Positions 38,313-48,093 of a stretch of DNA of 64,000 nucleotides are shown here, piece after piece. The position numbers and the translations under genes are program-made. Position 1 is the first letter of the stretch. Each line of letters starts with the position of its first letter. The stretch lies in the NCBI GenBank assembly GCA_965223405.1, contig CBDCWO010000006.1, positions 2,790,001-2,854,000 on the forward strand, read 5' to 3'. The notes beneath the pieces were generated by a model. It saw nothing but the letters and a program-made list of their open reading frames with translations, was not told the DNA's origin and searched no databases. The stretch comes from CBDCWO01 sp965223405. GTDB taxonomy: Bacteria; Bacteroidota; Bacteroidia; Chitinophagales; Saprospiraceae.

Positions 38313-38949
38313 AAACCATTTAAATTTATTCTTATTAATCCAAGGCCAATCATCAAACCACCAATGGTAATCATCTGAACTTTGGTATATTTTACAACTC
38401 CGGTGGAAAATCAATGAATAATAGCCAATCTGTGTTGTTTTATTCACGCCTAAATGAACTACACCCAGGAAATCATTATAAGCTCTTTTAACGCGAGTTG
38501 GATTATTCTAGTTTGTGTAATTAGCTGTAACTCAAAAACATAAGATTTTACATTTCTCTATTTTTAAAAAACACTATATATTTTAGTGTACTTATACGCA
38601 TTCCGAAGCATTCCTTCATCCATTGCGTGTCTGTATGAAGTACATGAACTTCGCAATAATAATCGACTCAGCTTTTAGTCTTTTTGCATAATGCCTTTAT
38701 AAAGATAATCCCATCCTCAAAGCGCAAACATTGAGGAAATGGGATTATTTTGCTACAGTCCTATAAAAGCGTTAATCATAAATAATTAGGTTTTCATTTC
38801 CTCCAATCTTACAAACACGACCTATCATTGTTCCACATAGACGGAAGAGTTTCAATCTATAAATGCCAAAACATTCTAAATTCACGATTTAATTTACTAT
38901 TTGAATCGTGGATGGCTTTTTATAAAACCTATACGACTAATCAAAGAGC
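38313..38949. other. Intergenic region between the M24 operon and the second SusD
   Basis: A 637-bp gap on the same strand. It contains the hairpin at 38705-38748 that should end SusCD transcription, and then the presumed promoter of the peptidase/sulfatase/GH95 operon in about 38313-38650. No further gene or repeat was seen. An ATG at 38447 in frame with the M24 gene lies inside this region and is not preferred. Confidence 0.5.
38705..38748 (-). terminator. Long hairpin after the second SusC/SusD pair
   Basis: An inverted repeat of 16 bp (ATAATCCCAT plus CCTCAA against TTGAGG plus ATGGGATTAT, with a two-base bulge) and a 10-nt loop lies about 200 bp after the SusD2 stop. It can end transcription of the SusCD2 operon before the M24 operon. 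The run of T after it is short in the minus direction, longer in the plus direction. Confidence 0.7.
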
Positions 38950-40395
38950 TTAATCAATATCCCACCATACACCTGCACCAAATTTTTCATCGATAATTCC
39001 CGGCTGAGCCTGTAAAGCGGCTGCAAAATTTTCAGCATTATGAACAGCTTCAGAATATGGGTATGGCTTTCTTAATATAATTCCCCTTCCCGGATAAAGT
39101 GATTCCACAGGTTCTGTTGTAGCCACATAAGTGGGATAACCAGTACGTCTTATCTCCGCCCATCCTTGATTTCCGTCAGGATAAAGAGCACACCATTTTT
39201 GATCACCAATTAATTCGTATTGATCCATACCTCCATTAAAGTCAACTAAAGGTTCTGAGAGGTAATCACCAATATCCAAACCGTATTCATCAAAGCTAGC
39301 CGTTATAGCTGCCTCATATGCTTCTTGAGCTGACATTCCGACATTCCATCCATTCAGGGCACTTTCAGCCAGAATAAATAGAACTTCTGAATATCTCATG
39401 ACCCTGGTTGGGGAATCGGCAGAGCGAAATTCTGCTAGCCCCATGATTGATAAATCAGGAGTATTTTGACCTAATGTCCCAAGAGGAAGTCCTACATATT
39501 CTCCGCTACTGGCCGCTGGTTCAGCATAAACCATCATCCTGTGATCATTTCTTTCCTTAAGAAACTTGACCATGAATGCGGAAGTAACATTTTGCTGAGT
39601 TGCCGCCTGAGCAGGATTGGTATAATATGGGCTACGATAGGTTGCATCTTCCGGGAGCCAGAACTTGAAAGCTGCATTTTCAACCGAATTAATAATAGGA
39701 AAAGCCGATACATTGGCAACAATCTCCTCAATACCTGCTTTAGCAGTGGCAGCATCTACCCTCGACATCCTGTTATATACTCGCAATAACAAAGAATTGG
39801 CAAACCTTTTCCACTTCATCATATCACCATTAAAAAAGATATCAGCCGAACCAATATTAGCCTCTGCATCAATCATATTATTGGCTGCTTTAAGTTGAAC
39901 GATCAGATCATTATAAATGGACTGTTGACTGTCATACTTGGGAGTTATAGTAGAATTGTCAGGATCGTCAGCTGCTAAAGCCTCAGAATACGGAATATCA
40001 CCAAACCAGTCGGTCAAATTTTGAAAAGCATAGGCCATCAAGATTTTGCCAACCGCAATCGTATTGATATCATTTTTTTCTTCGGCTAGTCTAATTGCTA
40101 CTTGTAAATTTTTGAGGTGACCGCTGTAGTAGTTAAAATTTGTACCACTCCCTGTACCTTCATATCTATCACCATGTACGTATACATCTCTCACATTATA
40201 TCTGGACCAACTTACCACACCACTTAAAATGGGGTTATAGGTCCTTAATATGCTATTCTGAGCATTGGTAATTAATGATTTATAAGGAACCTGCGTCAGG
40301 TCGTTTGGGCTGACATTCATTTCAGCAAACTTATCCGTACAAGCAAATACCAAAGAGGTAAGTATCACCGTAAATATTAATTTTATATATTTCAT
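38950..40395 (-). CDS. SusD/RagB-family glycan-binding lipoprotein (second pair)
   Basis: This is a 481-residue lipoprotein with lipobox SLVFAC (Cys about 19) followed by TDKFAEMNVSPNDLTQVP, the opening of the shorter SusD-like type 2 group. Helical repeats (ILMAYAFQNLTDWFGDIPYS, then EALAADD) and a C-terminal end with GAGVWWDID match its partner role. It follows SusC2 by 32 bp. It is clearly different in sequence from SusD1, so the two pairs probably recognise different oligosaccharides of the same material. Confidence 0.96.
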   Translation of the reverse strand: MKYIKLIFTVILTSLVFACTDKFAEMNVSPNDLTQVPYKSLITNAQNSILRTYNPILSGVVSWSRYNVRDVYVHGDRYEGTGSGTNFNYYSGHLKNLQVAIRLAEEKNDINTIAVGKILMAYAFQNLTDWFGDIPYSEALAADDPDNSTITPKYDSQQSIYNDLIVQLKAANNMIDAEANIGSADIFFNGDMMKWKRFANSLLLRVYNRMSRVDAATAKAGIEEIVANVSAFPIINSVENAAFKFWLPEDATYRSPYYTNPAQAATQQNVTSAFMVKFLKERNDHRMMVYAEPAASSGEYVGLPLGTLGQNTPDLSIMGLAEFRSADSPTRVMRYSEVLFILAESALNGWNVGMSAQEAYEAAITASFDEYGLDIGDYLSEPLVDFNGGMDQYELIGDQKWCALYPDGNQGWAEIRRTGYPTYVATTEPVESLYPGRGIILRKPYPYSEAVHNAENFAAALQAQPGIIDEKFGAGVWWDID

Positions 40396-40427
40396 TTTAT
40401 GAATATTTAAGATTATTGAAGCTTATA

Positions 40428-43400
40428 TTAAAAAGCAATATTAATCCTCATACCGATATTTCGGGCGGAAGGATTCGCTGCATATTCTGATCCTTGTGAT
40501 GATAAACTGGCATCTCGGTTAGACACCTCCGGATCAAAATTTTCATTTTTCTTATAAAGTATGGCAACATTCCTTGCAAAAATTGATAGATCAACTGTAG
40601 TTAGTTTAAATCTACTGATCCATGTTTTGGGTAAGGAATAGGACAAGGTAATTTGTCTTAATTTGACATACGTGGCATCATATAACCATCTTTCAGCCCT
40701 CGCAAATGAGTTCCACCTAAATCCATCCAGATTTTTGTAAATATTATTTGGAGTTCCATCTTCGAAAACCCCATCAAACAAATATCCACCACCGACATCC
40801 AAAGGATCCCGGACGGGTACGCCATTTGGATTTAATCCGATTGTGCTTTTAAGCGCACCGGTAGCCCAACCATCCTGGTTGGTTCTTGAATAGACATCTC
40901 CACCAATTTTGGCATCAATCAGAAAGCTGAAGTTGAGGTTGCCAAATGTAAACGAGTTATTGATTCCTCCGATCCAATCGGGCATGATATTTCCAAGTTT
41001 TTTCAAATCACTGGTCAATGGCACTCCATCTTCGTTTACAATCGGCTTGCCATTTTCATGATACACAAAACCCTTTCCCCACATATCTCCGTACGCACCC
41101 CCAACATCAGCTACGACGATTACTTGATTGCCTTCTGCTTTGTACAGTTGCAATCTTTCAATGTCCCCATTTAGGGATACTATTGTGCTTTTATTTGTAC
41201 TCCAATTCGCAATCACATCCCAAGAAAATTTACTGGTTTGAACTGGATTTCCGGTTAATACAATTTCAGCTCCTGCATTGTCAACTTGGCCGGCATTGAT
41301 CGTCTGCGAATTAAAACCGGCTGTTGAAGAAATAGCAGCACTCAAGATCTGATTTTTTGCCACCGACTTGTACAAAGTAAAATCGATTCCAATTCGGTTT
41401 TTTAAGAATCTCATGTCCAGACCAAATTCCCGGGAAGTGATGAGCTCATTTACCAAGTTTGAAGGTGGCATTACCGAACTAAGACTGAATGATGGATTAT
41501 TACCATACGGAGATGCTGCGTTAAAAACCGAATTGAGTCGATAGGGATCGGTGTCATTGCCTACTTGGGCCACACCTAATCGTAACTTACCAAAACTTAT
41601 CAGATCCGGATCAAGATTGACCATCTCAGTAAATATCCAGCTTAATGTAGCTGAAGGATAGAAATACGAGTAATTTTGCTCAGGTAAAGTTGAAGACCAA
41701 TCATTCCGGCCTGTTAGATCCAGGTACAATTGATTTTTGTAACCTATAGAAACTGCACCATATAAACTTTGAATTTCCTTTTCTCTTTGGAAATAAGTTG
41801 TAGTGGGGGTTTCCTTGGCATTTGAGAGAGAATAAACATTTGGGACTACCATCTTATTTACGAAAGAGGCCTGTGTTCGATATTTATTGTTCATTACGTT
41901 GCCGCCAATGTTTGCAGATAAGGATATGTCGTCTGTAATATATTTCTCAGCAGAAAGCAAGAAATCGGCGTTGACTTCCTGTCGGAAAAAATTGCTTATC
42001 CGATACCTTCCTTCTTTATCATTAAGACCGTAATAGGCCCTAATCAATTCTACTTGTTCATTGGAATAATCGGTTCCGGCTCTGGTTGTTAGACTTAGCC
42101 AGTCATTGAATTGATATTTCAAGGATATTGAACCGATGAGACGATTTTTTGTCTGAGGGTTTAGGTTTTTGTATTGAATCCAGTATGGATTATTATGCCA
42201 TCGGTTTATCCAACTTATAGGAGTCCCATCGGGATTTTCAATATTGTGCTTCATGTATTCCCAATCGACCTGCCTTGCAGTCCAAACGGTCTGCATACCA
42301 ATATTATTAAAGGTGTAGCCAGCACCGTTGAGGTTGCCATTTGAGTTGAGATATGATGCTTTTGCATTAAAGGAGAGTTTGCTTGTTATATTGGCATTAC
42401 CCGAAAAATTAAGGGTATTTTTGACTTGATCGGTGTTCGGGACCATTCCCTGTTGGTCTGAATTCGTTAATGACAATCGCAAATTTCCCCACTCACCACC
42501 GTTGCTAATAGCTACATTGGAAACCCTGGTAAGCCCGGTTTCATAAAACCCTTTTACATTGTCGGGATGTGAAATCCATGGGGTAGGAATTCTTTCTCCG
42601 GTTGCCGGATCAATGGGTGAATTAAATTGAGGTAGAACTAGAATCTGACCTACAGTCTGTGGGAAACCTGCTTCTATTGCCCAGTATAATTTCCCTCCGG
42701 GAACAATGTCTTCGGCTTGTACGGTATAATCCAGCCGTGGACCAAAACTTTCATCTACACCATCATGCTTGCCCCCATTAAGCCCGTCTTTATACCAGTA
42801 TTTAAGTCCTCCCCCCTGACCATATTCATTTTGATAATCTGGTATCAACAGGGGATTGCTGAATGTAATGGAGTTTTCAACAGCAACTGAAAAACCTTTT
42901 CCGCCACCAGATTTTGTGGTGATGAGCACCACTCCATTTGCCCCTCTGGATCCATACAAAGCTGCCGCATTACCACCTTTTAAGATGGTTACATTGGCAA
43001 TATCTGCAGGATTGATATCGGCGGCCCCATTTCCCATATCCGTATAATCATATCCTCCTCGTGCACTGGAATTAAGCGAATTATCTATTGGAATTCCATC
43101 TACAACAAACAAAGGCTGATTATTTCCAGTCAAAGACTGGTTGCCCCTAATGGTGATACGTGAAGACGCTCCGACATTCCCGTTGGAGTTATTGATTAAT
43201 ACTCCTGCAGATTTTCCAGCCAAAGAGTTTATAAAGTTGGTCTCTGAGGTCTTCTTAATATCATCACCTGATAATTCTTGGACTGCATATCCTAATGCCT
43301 TCTTTTCTCTTGAAATTCCTAAGGCTGTTACAACCACTTCATCAATGGATTGAATAGCTTGTTGCATACTTACATCAATTATGGTTCTGGACCCTACAAC

Positions 43401-43667
43401 AATCTCCTGATCTCTATAGCCTACATAGCTAAAAACTAAAGTTGCATCATTATTTACGGTAAGACTGTATTTTCCATCCAAGTCCGTCGAAGTTCCGGAT
43501 GAAGTACCTTTAATCAATATAGTTACACCAGGCAAAGGAATACCTGTTTCTTCGACTACGGTACCGCTGACAGCGATGTTTTGGGCAGTCGCATTTCCAG
43601 GAAGTATAACCAACCCCCCTAAAATAAGCAACCAGGACGTAGTTAACAATTTGAAGCAATTTTTCAT
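40428..43667 (-). CDS. SusC/RagA-family TonB-linked outer-membrane transporter (second pair)
   Basis: This is a 1079-residue SusC-type importer: signal peptide (ends GNATAQ), CarboxypepD_reg-like domain (GTVVEETGIPLPGVTILIKG), then VVVTALGISREKKALGY, plug with SSRITIRGNQSL, FVVDGIPI and LYGSRGANGVVLITTKSGG, and a barrel ending GMRINIAF. The SusD partner follows. The gene diverges from the AraC pair at 44062, which is the likely source of its control. Its CarboxypepD-like and plug regions are related to SusC1 but the barrel differs. Confidence 0.97.
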   Translation of the reverse strand: MKNCFKLLTTSWLLILGGLVILPGNATAQNIAVSGTVVEETGIPLPGVTILIKGTSSGTSTDLDGKYSLTVNNDATLVFSYVGYRDQEIVVGSRTIIDVSMQQAIQSIDEVVVTALGISREKKALGYAVQELSGDDIKKTSETNFINSLAGKSAGVLINNSNGNVGASSRITIRGNQSLTGNNQPLFVVDGIPIDNSLNSSARGGYDYTDMGNGAADINPADIANVTILKGGNAAALYGSRGANGVVLITTKSGGGKGFSVAVENSITFSNPLLIPDYQNEYGQGGGLKYWYKDGLNGGKHDGVDESFGPRLDYTVQAEDIVPGGKLYWAIEAGFPQTVGQILVLPQFNSPIDPATGERIPTPWISHPDNVKGFYETGLTRVSNVAISNGGEWGNLRLSLTNSDQQGMVPNTDQVKNTLNFSGNANITSKLSFNAKASYLNSNGNLNGAGYTFNNIGMQTVWTARQVDWEYMKHNIENPDGTPISWINRWHNNPYWIQYKNLNPQTKNRLIGSISLKYQFNDWLSLTTRAGTDYSNEQVELIRAYYGLNDKEGRYRISNFFRQEVNADFLLSAEKYITDDISLSANIGGNVMNNKYRTQASFVNKMVVPNVYSLSNAKETPTTTYFQREKEIQSLYGAVSIGYKNQLYLDLTGRNDWSSTLPEQNYSYFYPSATLSWIFTEMVNLDPDLISFGKLRLGVAQVGNDTDPYRLNSVFNAASPYGNNPSFSLSSVMPPSNLVNELITSREFGLDMRFLKNRIGIDFTLYKSVAKNQILSAAISSTAGFNSQTINAGQVDNAGAEIVLTGNPVQTSKFSWDVIANWSTNKSTIVSLNGDIERLQLYKAEGNQVIVVADVGGAYGDMWGKGFVYHENGKPIVNEDGVPLTSDLKKLGNIMPDWIGGINNSFTFGNLNFSFLIDAKIGGDVYSRTNQDGWATGALKSTIGLNPNGVPVRDPLDVGGGYLFDGVFEDGTPNNIYKNLDGFRWNSFARAERWLYDATYVKLRQITLSYSLPKTWISRFKLTTVDLSIFARNVAILYKKNENFDPEVSNRDASLSSQGSEYAANPSARNIGMRINIAF

Positions 43668-44061
43668 AAGTTATTAATGTTAATTTAATAATCTTATAAA
43701 ATTAGGGCCAAATACCCAACTATACTGCCAATATCTTAACATATATTAATACTATTTGAACATTATTAAGATAAATAGTTACAAAAGCTTTCTGAAGCCG
43801 TAGGTGCCTCTGGAATATCTATTAAGAACTGATTAAAATATACATATAGGAAGAGAAAACTTCGTAAAAGTGACCACCTTAAGTTAAACTGTTGAAAAGT
43901 TATCATCTTTATAATATGATTACAAATATCTAATGTTGCTGAATAACTTTTAAAAGAGGATTTTGCATCTAGTGTGTTTGTATAATTACATATTCTGGCC
44001 TCTTGCCTTTGTGAGAATATTTTTGTAAATTGTATTATTAAAATAATATTAAAAAGTGTTT
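43668..44061. other. Divergent control region between SusC2 and the AraC pair
   Basis: A 394-bp gap carrying promoters in both directions. The plus-strand promoter for the first AraC gene is well defined (see the separate entry). For SusC2 a TATAGTTG box on the minus strand around 43715-43722 is a one-mismatch candidate. No coding fragment was seen. Confidence 0.45.
43994..44025 (+). promoter_or_regulatory. Candidate promoter of the first AraC gene
   Basis: An exact TAnnTTTG -7 box (TATTTTTG) lies at 44018-44025. A CTG at about 43995-43997, one base from the TTG consensus, lies 20 nt upstream. The ATG at 44062 is 36 bp after the box, leaving a leader of about 30 nt. Confidence 0.5.
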
Positions 44062-44940
44062 ATGCTTACCCCTATCGGGATTAAAATGTCCTTAAGCACA
44101 TCTAATTCGATCCGTATCGAGGAATGGAATAAAAACCAACTAGATGGAGTGGTTCATTTTCATGAGGCATGCCAACTCACTTATATTATCCATGGTTGTG
44201 GCATTTTAACTGTTGGCCCTTATTCGTACCGATTTGTGGCTGGTGAAACATTTCTTTTTGGTAAAAATGTACCACACCGGTTTGTAAATCATGATGATAG
44301 TGCTGCACGAAAAAATAAGGCTGATGATTCGGTGCTCCTCAACCTCTTTTTTAACCAAAATGCCTACGAATGCTTATTTCAGAAATACCCAGAAACCACG
44401 GGTATCAAGATCCTCTTAGAGGATTCACTCCTCGGCTTGAAATGGGGAAGACAGAGTTCGCTTGAGATTTATAGCATGTTGCAAGATTTACGGGAGCTAA
44501 GTGAATTTGAAATGGTTGTGAAATGGATTGATCTGATGGATTTAATTTCATCAACAGAAGAATATCACCACCTCATGGATGAAAAGTTTAGATCAATTGA
44601 TTTTGATCATGAAGGCATTCATAAGATCAATGAGATGATCCAATATATTAGAACGCACTATCATAAAAAGCTGACATTGGCTGAGATTGCCGCACAATAT
44701 AATATGTCTCAACACACATTTTGTAGATTTTTTAAATCCAGAACCCAGAAAACATTTTCTCAGTTCTTGATTGAGGCGAGAATTTCCAAGGCATGCGACT
44801 TACTTAGATATGGTAAGCATACGACTACGGAAAGTTGTTATGATTCAGGATTTATGAATGTTTCCAATTTTCAGCGTCACTTTAAAAACATAATGGGAGT
44901 AACTCCAACGCAGTATAGAGCCGATTATGTGCAAAATTAA
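44062..44940 (+). CDS. AraC-family regulator (cupin sensor plus HTH), copy 1
   Basis: This 292-residue cytoplasmic regulator has an N-terminal cupin-type domain (VVHFHEACQLTYIIHGCG, FVAGETFLFGKNVPH) and a C-terminal AraC double HTH (LTLAEIAAQYNMSQHTFCRF, then CYDSGFMNVSNFQRHFK and GVTPTQYR). The ATG at 44062 is preferred over a GTG two codons earlier. The cupin part usually binds a small sugar or related molecule. It diverges from SusC2 and is followed 38 bp later by a related regulator; both are followed by the glycosidase operon, which they probably control. Confidence 0.92.
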   Translation: MLTPIGIKMSLSTSNSIRIEEWNKNQLDGVVHFHEACQLTYIIHGCGILTVGPYSYRFVAGETFLFGKNVPHRFVNHDDSAARKNKADDSVLLNLFFNQNAYECLFQKYPETTGIKILLEDSLLGLKWGRQSSLEIYSMLQDLRELSEFEMVVKWIDLMDLISSTEEYHHLMDEKFRSIDFDHEGIHKINEMIQYIRTHYHKKLTLAEIAAQYNMSQHTFCRFFKSRTQKTFSQFLIEARISKACDLLRYGKHTTTESCYDSGFMNVSNFQRHFKNIMGVTPTQYRADYVQN

Positions 44941-44978
44941 CTCTGGTCAAATTTGTAGATTTCCAAAGACCAATCGCT

Positions 44979-45842
44979 ATGATTGCTAAAAAATATTCGC
45001 TCCCAAATAGTCTTACCCTTAAAGTGGAAGAATGGGATGAGTATTGTAATTATAAGTCGTCGAACCTCAACAAAGAGTTCTTGATAATTTGGATAAAAGA
45101 AGGCAGGGGGTTTCTATTTATAGCTGGTGAAGTGGTTCTATTTCAAAGTGGAGAACTGTATATGTTTGGGCAAAACAGACACATGAGTTTAAAGTTTTCT
45201 GATTTTGAAAAACATCCGGAAAAAGGGGATCATCCAAGGGCCATTTCGTTGTTATTTGATCAAATAAAAATGGAAGAATCACTTTTCAAAATACCAGAGG
45301 CTTATCGCATAAATAAGTTATTCCAATTATCAAATTATGGCATCAGACTACCGCTGCAAAATGAGAAGGAACTCACCCAATGCATTGAAAAAATTTCCAA
45401 TTCCAAAGGATTGCAGAAATTATTATTCTTACTCGAGATTCTAGATTTGGCATCCAGGAGCAACTATCATATGCTCCTTATTGGCAAATCGAATGCACAA
45501 GCGACAGCCAGCCCATTTGATTCAAGAATGAATTCAGTTTACAATTACATTAGGAATAATTACAGAGGAAACATAACATTAAGACAAGTAGCTGAAGTCG
45601 CCAATATGTCTCCTACCGGATTTTGTAGATATTTCAAATTACAAGGTCATAAAACATTTTCACAATACCTGTCGGAAGTTCGAATTAGCAGGGCCTGTGA
45701 CCTGTTACGCAATCCGGAATTAAGTATTGCGGACTGCTGCTACTCCAGTGGGTATAATTATTTATCAAATTTTAATACCTACTTTAAGAAAATAACGGGG
45801 ATGACCCCATCAGAATATCGTACAAACTTAGAATCAATATGA
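44979..45842 (+). CDS. AraC-family regulator (cupin-like sensor plus HTH), copy 2
   Basis: This 287-residue paralogue of the preceding gene has a much-changed N-terminal sensor (FLIIWIKEGRGFLFIAGEVV) that lacks the metal-type His pair of copy 1, but a strongly conserved C-terminal HTH region (TFSQYLSEVRISRACDLLR against TFSQFLIEARISKACDLLR in copy 1). This suggests a tandem duplication in which DNA-site recognition was kept while ligand recognition changed. It is followed by a 290-bp gap and then the glycosidase operon. Confidence 0.92.
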   Translation: MIAKKYSLPNSLTLKVEEWDEYCNYKSSNLNKEFLIIWIKEGRGFLFIAGEVVLFQSGELYMFGQNRHMSLKFSDFEKHPEKGDHPRAISLLFDQIKMEESLFKIPEAYRINKLFQLSNYGIRLPLQNEKELTQCIEKISNSKGLQKLLFLLEILDLASRSNYHMLLIGKSNAQATASPFDSRMNSVYNYIRNNYRGNITLRQVAEVANMSPTGFCRYFKLQGHKTFSQYLSEVRISRACDLLRNPELSIADCCYSSGYNYLSNFNTYFKKITGMTPSEYRTNLESI

Positions 45843-46132
45843 GGTGACTACTAGGCCTAGGTAAACATGGTCAAGCATAATTTAAAATCATTAACCAAAA
45901 GAATACACCTGGAGAAGCCTGATATGATCAATAATGCAAAGGACAGTTTTCAATCATTTTGCGACCCGATATCGATAATATAATTATGTATCTAATGGAC
46001 AATTGTTTTATAACCATTCTACAGACTTGAATGCATTGATGTATAAATTCTGTGGATATTGTCTTATTTGGAGTTTTGGAAAACACTTTGCTTATATTGT
46101 AGATATCCTTAAACCGTTTTATCAAGAATTAA

Positions 46133-47863
46133 ATGAGAAACTCTATTGTCTTTCTTCTATTCACTTATACCAGTATTGAATTAAGTGCTCAAGCTGATCA
46201 AAATCCTGGATATAGTTTCAAAGATACTCGAGTAAGAGAGTACATAACTGCAACACGGATAATATGGAAGTCAAATGAAGGTGCCATAAAAAATGTGGAA
46301 GCTTTACTAATGCCAGCTAATGGACAGGCAGATCTTGTTGGCAACAATCTCTGTGAGGTCAAAGGAGGTACACCCAACCCTGCTTTTATTCTGGACTTTG
46401 GCAAGGAAATTCACGGTGGAGTTCAACTGGTGACAGGAATGTTTGAAGGTAAAAACCCCATAAACATCAAGATTACCCTTGGTGAATCGGTCAGTGAAGC
46501 CTTGAGCACCTATGGGCTAGATTCATGTACTGCAACCAACGACCATGCGATGCGAGAGTTCAACCTCCAATTACCCTGGCTTGGTAAAATTGAGATGGGA
46601 AATTCAGGATTCCGGTTTGCCAAATTGGAATTACTGGATAGCGCTAGAACACTAAAGCTTAAAGAATTCAACGCGATATCGATTTATCGCGACCTTCCAT
46701 ACCTTGGATCATTTAAGAGCAACGATGATAGACTTAACCAAATCTGGCAAACGGGTGCGTATACCGTACATCTAAATATGCAGGAATATTTATGGGATGG
46801 AATAAAAAGAGACCGACTGGTATGGGTTGGGGATATGCACCCCGAAGTGATGACCATCAAATCAGTGTTCGGCAGAAATGAAGTTGTTCCAAAAAGTCTT
46901 GATCTGATCCGGGATATTACAGATCTTCCCAATTGGATGAATGGAATCAGTTCTTATTCCATTTGGTGGATATTAATCCAACATGATTGGTATAAAACCT
47001 ATGGCGATTTAGACTACCTGAAAAAACATGAGAATTATATTTTTGATTTACTGGATGTTTTACGTCAGAAAATTGATACAAACGGGAAAGAAACACTCGA
47101 TGGACGTTTTTTGGATTGGCCTACCAGCCCAAACACAAAAGCGATTCATGCCGGATTGCAAAGTCTGATGGTATTGGTTTTCCAAGCAGGTATTGAACTA
47201 TCAGAAATACTCAATAGACCCAATCGAAAGACGGATTATCTGAAAACGGTCGCCTTGCTCAAAAATCATGTGCCTGACCCTAATGGAAATAAATCTGCAG
47301 CTGCTCTGTTGGCCATATCTGGTCTTATGGATGCCAATGAGGTTAATGAAAAATGGCTGTCCAGGGATCCAATGTATGGGATCTCTACATTTTATGGATA
47401 TTATGTACTGCAAGCAAGGGCTCTAGCCGGTGATTATAACGGTGCAATGGACGTCATTAGAACCTACTGGGGTGCGATGCTGGATTTAGGAGCTACTACG
47501 TTTTGGGAAGACTTCAACCTCTCCTGGGCTAAAAATGCGGGAAGAATTGATGAGCTTCCTTCGGAAAGCAAAAAGGATATTCATGCAGATTATGGAGACT
47601 ATTGTTATGTTGGGCTGAGACATTCTCTTTGTCATGGGTGGGCCTCCGGGCCGACTGCATGGCTTTCACAACATGTGCTAGGTGTAATGTTACTGGATGG
47701 TGGAAACGTAGTGAAAATTGACCCTCATTTAGGTGATTTGCTGTGGGTAGAAGGTAGCTTCCCCACCAAGCATGGAACACTTTACCTTAAGCACCGTAAA
47801 AATGCAAATGGCACAGTAACTTCGGAAATCGATGCACCGGAAGGGCTCACTGTACTACGATAA
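46133..47863 (+). CDS. GH78-like alpha-L-rhamnosidase, short form
   Basis: This 576-residue secreted protein has signal peptide residues 1-20 (ends IELSAQ), a beta-sandwich domain to about residue 185, then the GH78 six-hairpin barrel. The GH78 hallmark YLWDGIKRDRLVWVGDMHPE carries Asp222, Arg225-Asp226-Arg227 and Asp234. Most GH78 enzymes exceed 700-900 residues with extra beta domains; these are missing here. The enzyme would remove terminal alpha-L-rhamnose. It is the first gene of a six-gene run behind the two AraC regulators. Other six-hairpin families are possible but less likely. Confidence 0.85.
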   Translation: MRNSIVFLLFTYTSIELSAQADQNPGYSFKDTRVREYITATRIIWKSNEGAIKNVEALLMPANGQADLVGNNLCEVKGGTPNPAFILDFGKEIHGGVQLVTGMFEGKNPINIKITLGESVSEALSTYGLDSCTATNDHAMREFNLQLPWLGKIEMGNSGFRFAKLELLDSARTLKLKEFNAISIYRDLPYLGSFKSNDDRLNQIWQTGAYTVHLNMQEYLWDGIKRDRLVWVGDMHPEVMTIKSVFGRNEVVPKSLDLIRDITDLPNWMNGISSYSIWWILIQHDWYKTYGDLDYLKKHENYIFDLLDVLRQKIDTNGKETLDGRFLDWPTSPNTKAIHAGLQSLMVLVFQAGIELSEILNRPNRKTDYLKTVALLKNHVPDPNGNKSAAALLAISGLMDANEVNEKWLSRDPMYGISTFYGYYVLQARALAGDYNGAMDVIRTYWGAMLDLGATTFWEDFNLSWAKNAGRIDELPSESKKDIHADYGDYCYVGLRHSLCHGWASGPTAWLSQHVLGVMLLDGGNVVKIDPHLGDLLWVEGSFPTKHGTLYLKHRKNANGTVTSEIDAPEGLTVLR

Positions 47864-47948
47864 TAAATGGCGTTATTAGAATTGATTTAACAAAGCCTGT
47901 ATATGCAGACTTGAGCAAAATGATAAAAATGGGAAAAATTTAAATGAT

Positions 47949-48093
47949 ATGACAAAAGTTACCTTATTTGGAATTAGCCATGACACGTACTGGCCATTAT
48001 GTGATCAATTACTCAAAGAGCTAAAGGGATATCAGAAGGAGATCAGAAATAAGTTAAATGGGAGAAAAAGTAGTAGAATCTTTGGATTATTGA
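47949..48093 (+). pseudogene. Probable sugar-isomerase 5' remnant at the front of the S9 gene
   Basis: The first 36 codons of the S9 reading frame match the opening of L-arabinose/L-fucose-isomerase-like proteins (pattern LFGIGLDTYWPQF..L...L.GYQ). At 48058 the likeness passes into the +1 frame, where MGEKVVESLDY and a stop (48091-48093) resemble the next isomerase segment (VEVVDxG..D). This is what a deletion joining an isomerase gene to the peptidase gene would leave. The call rests on recalled family patterns. Confidence 0.45.
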
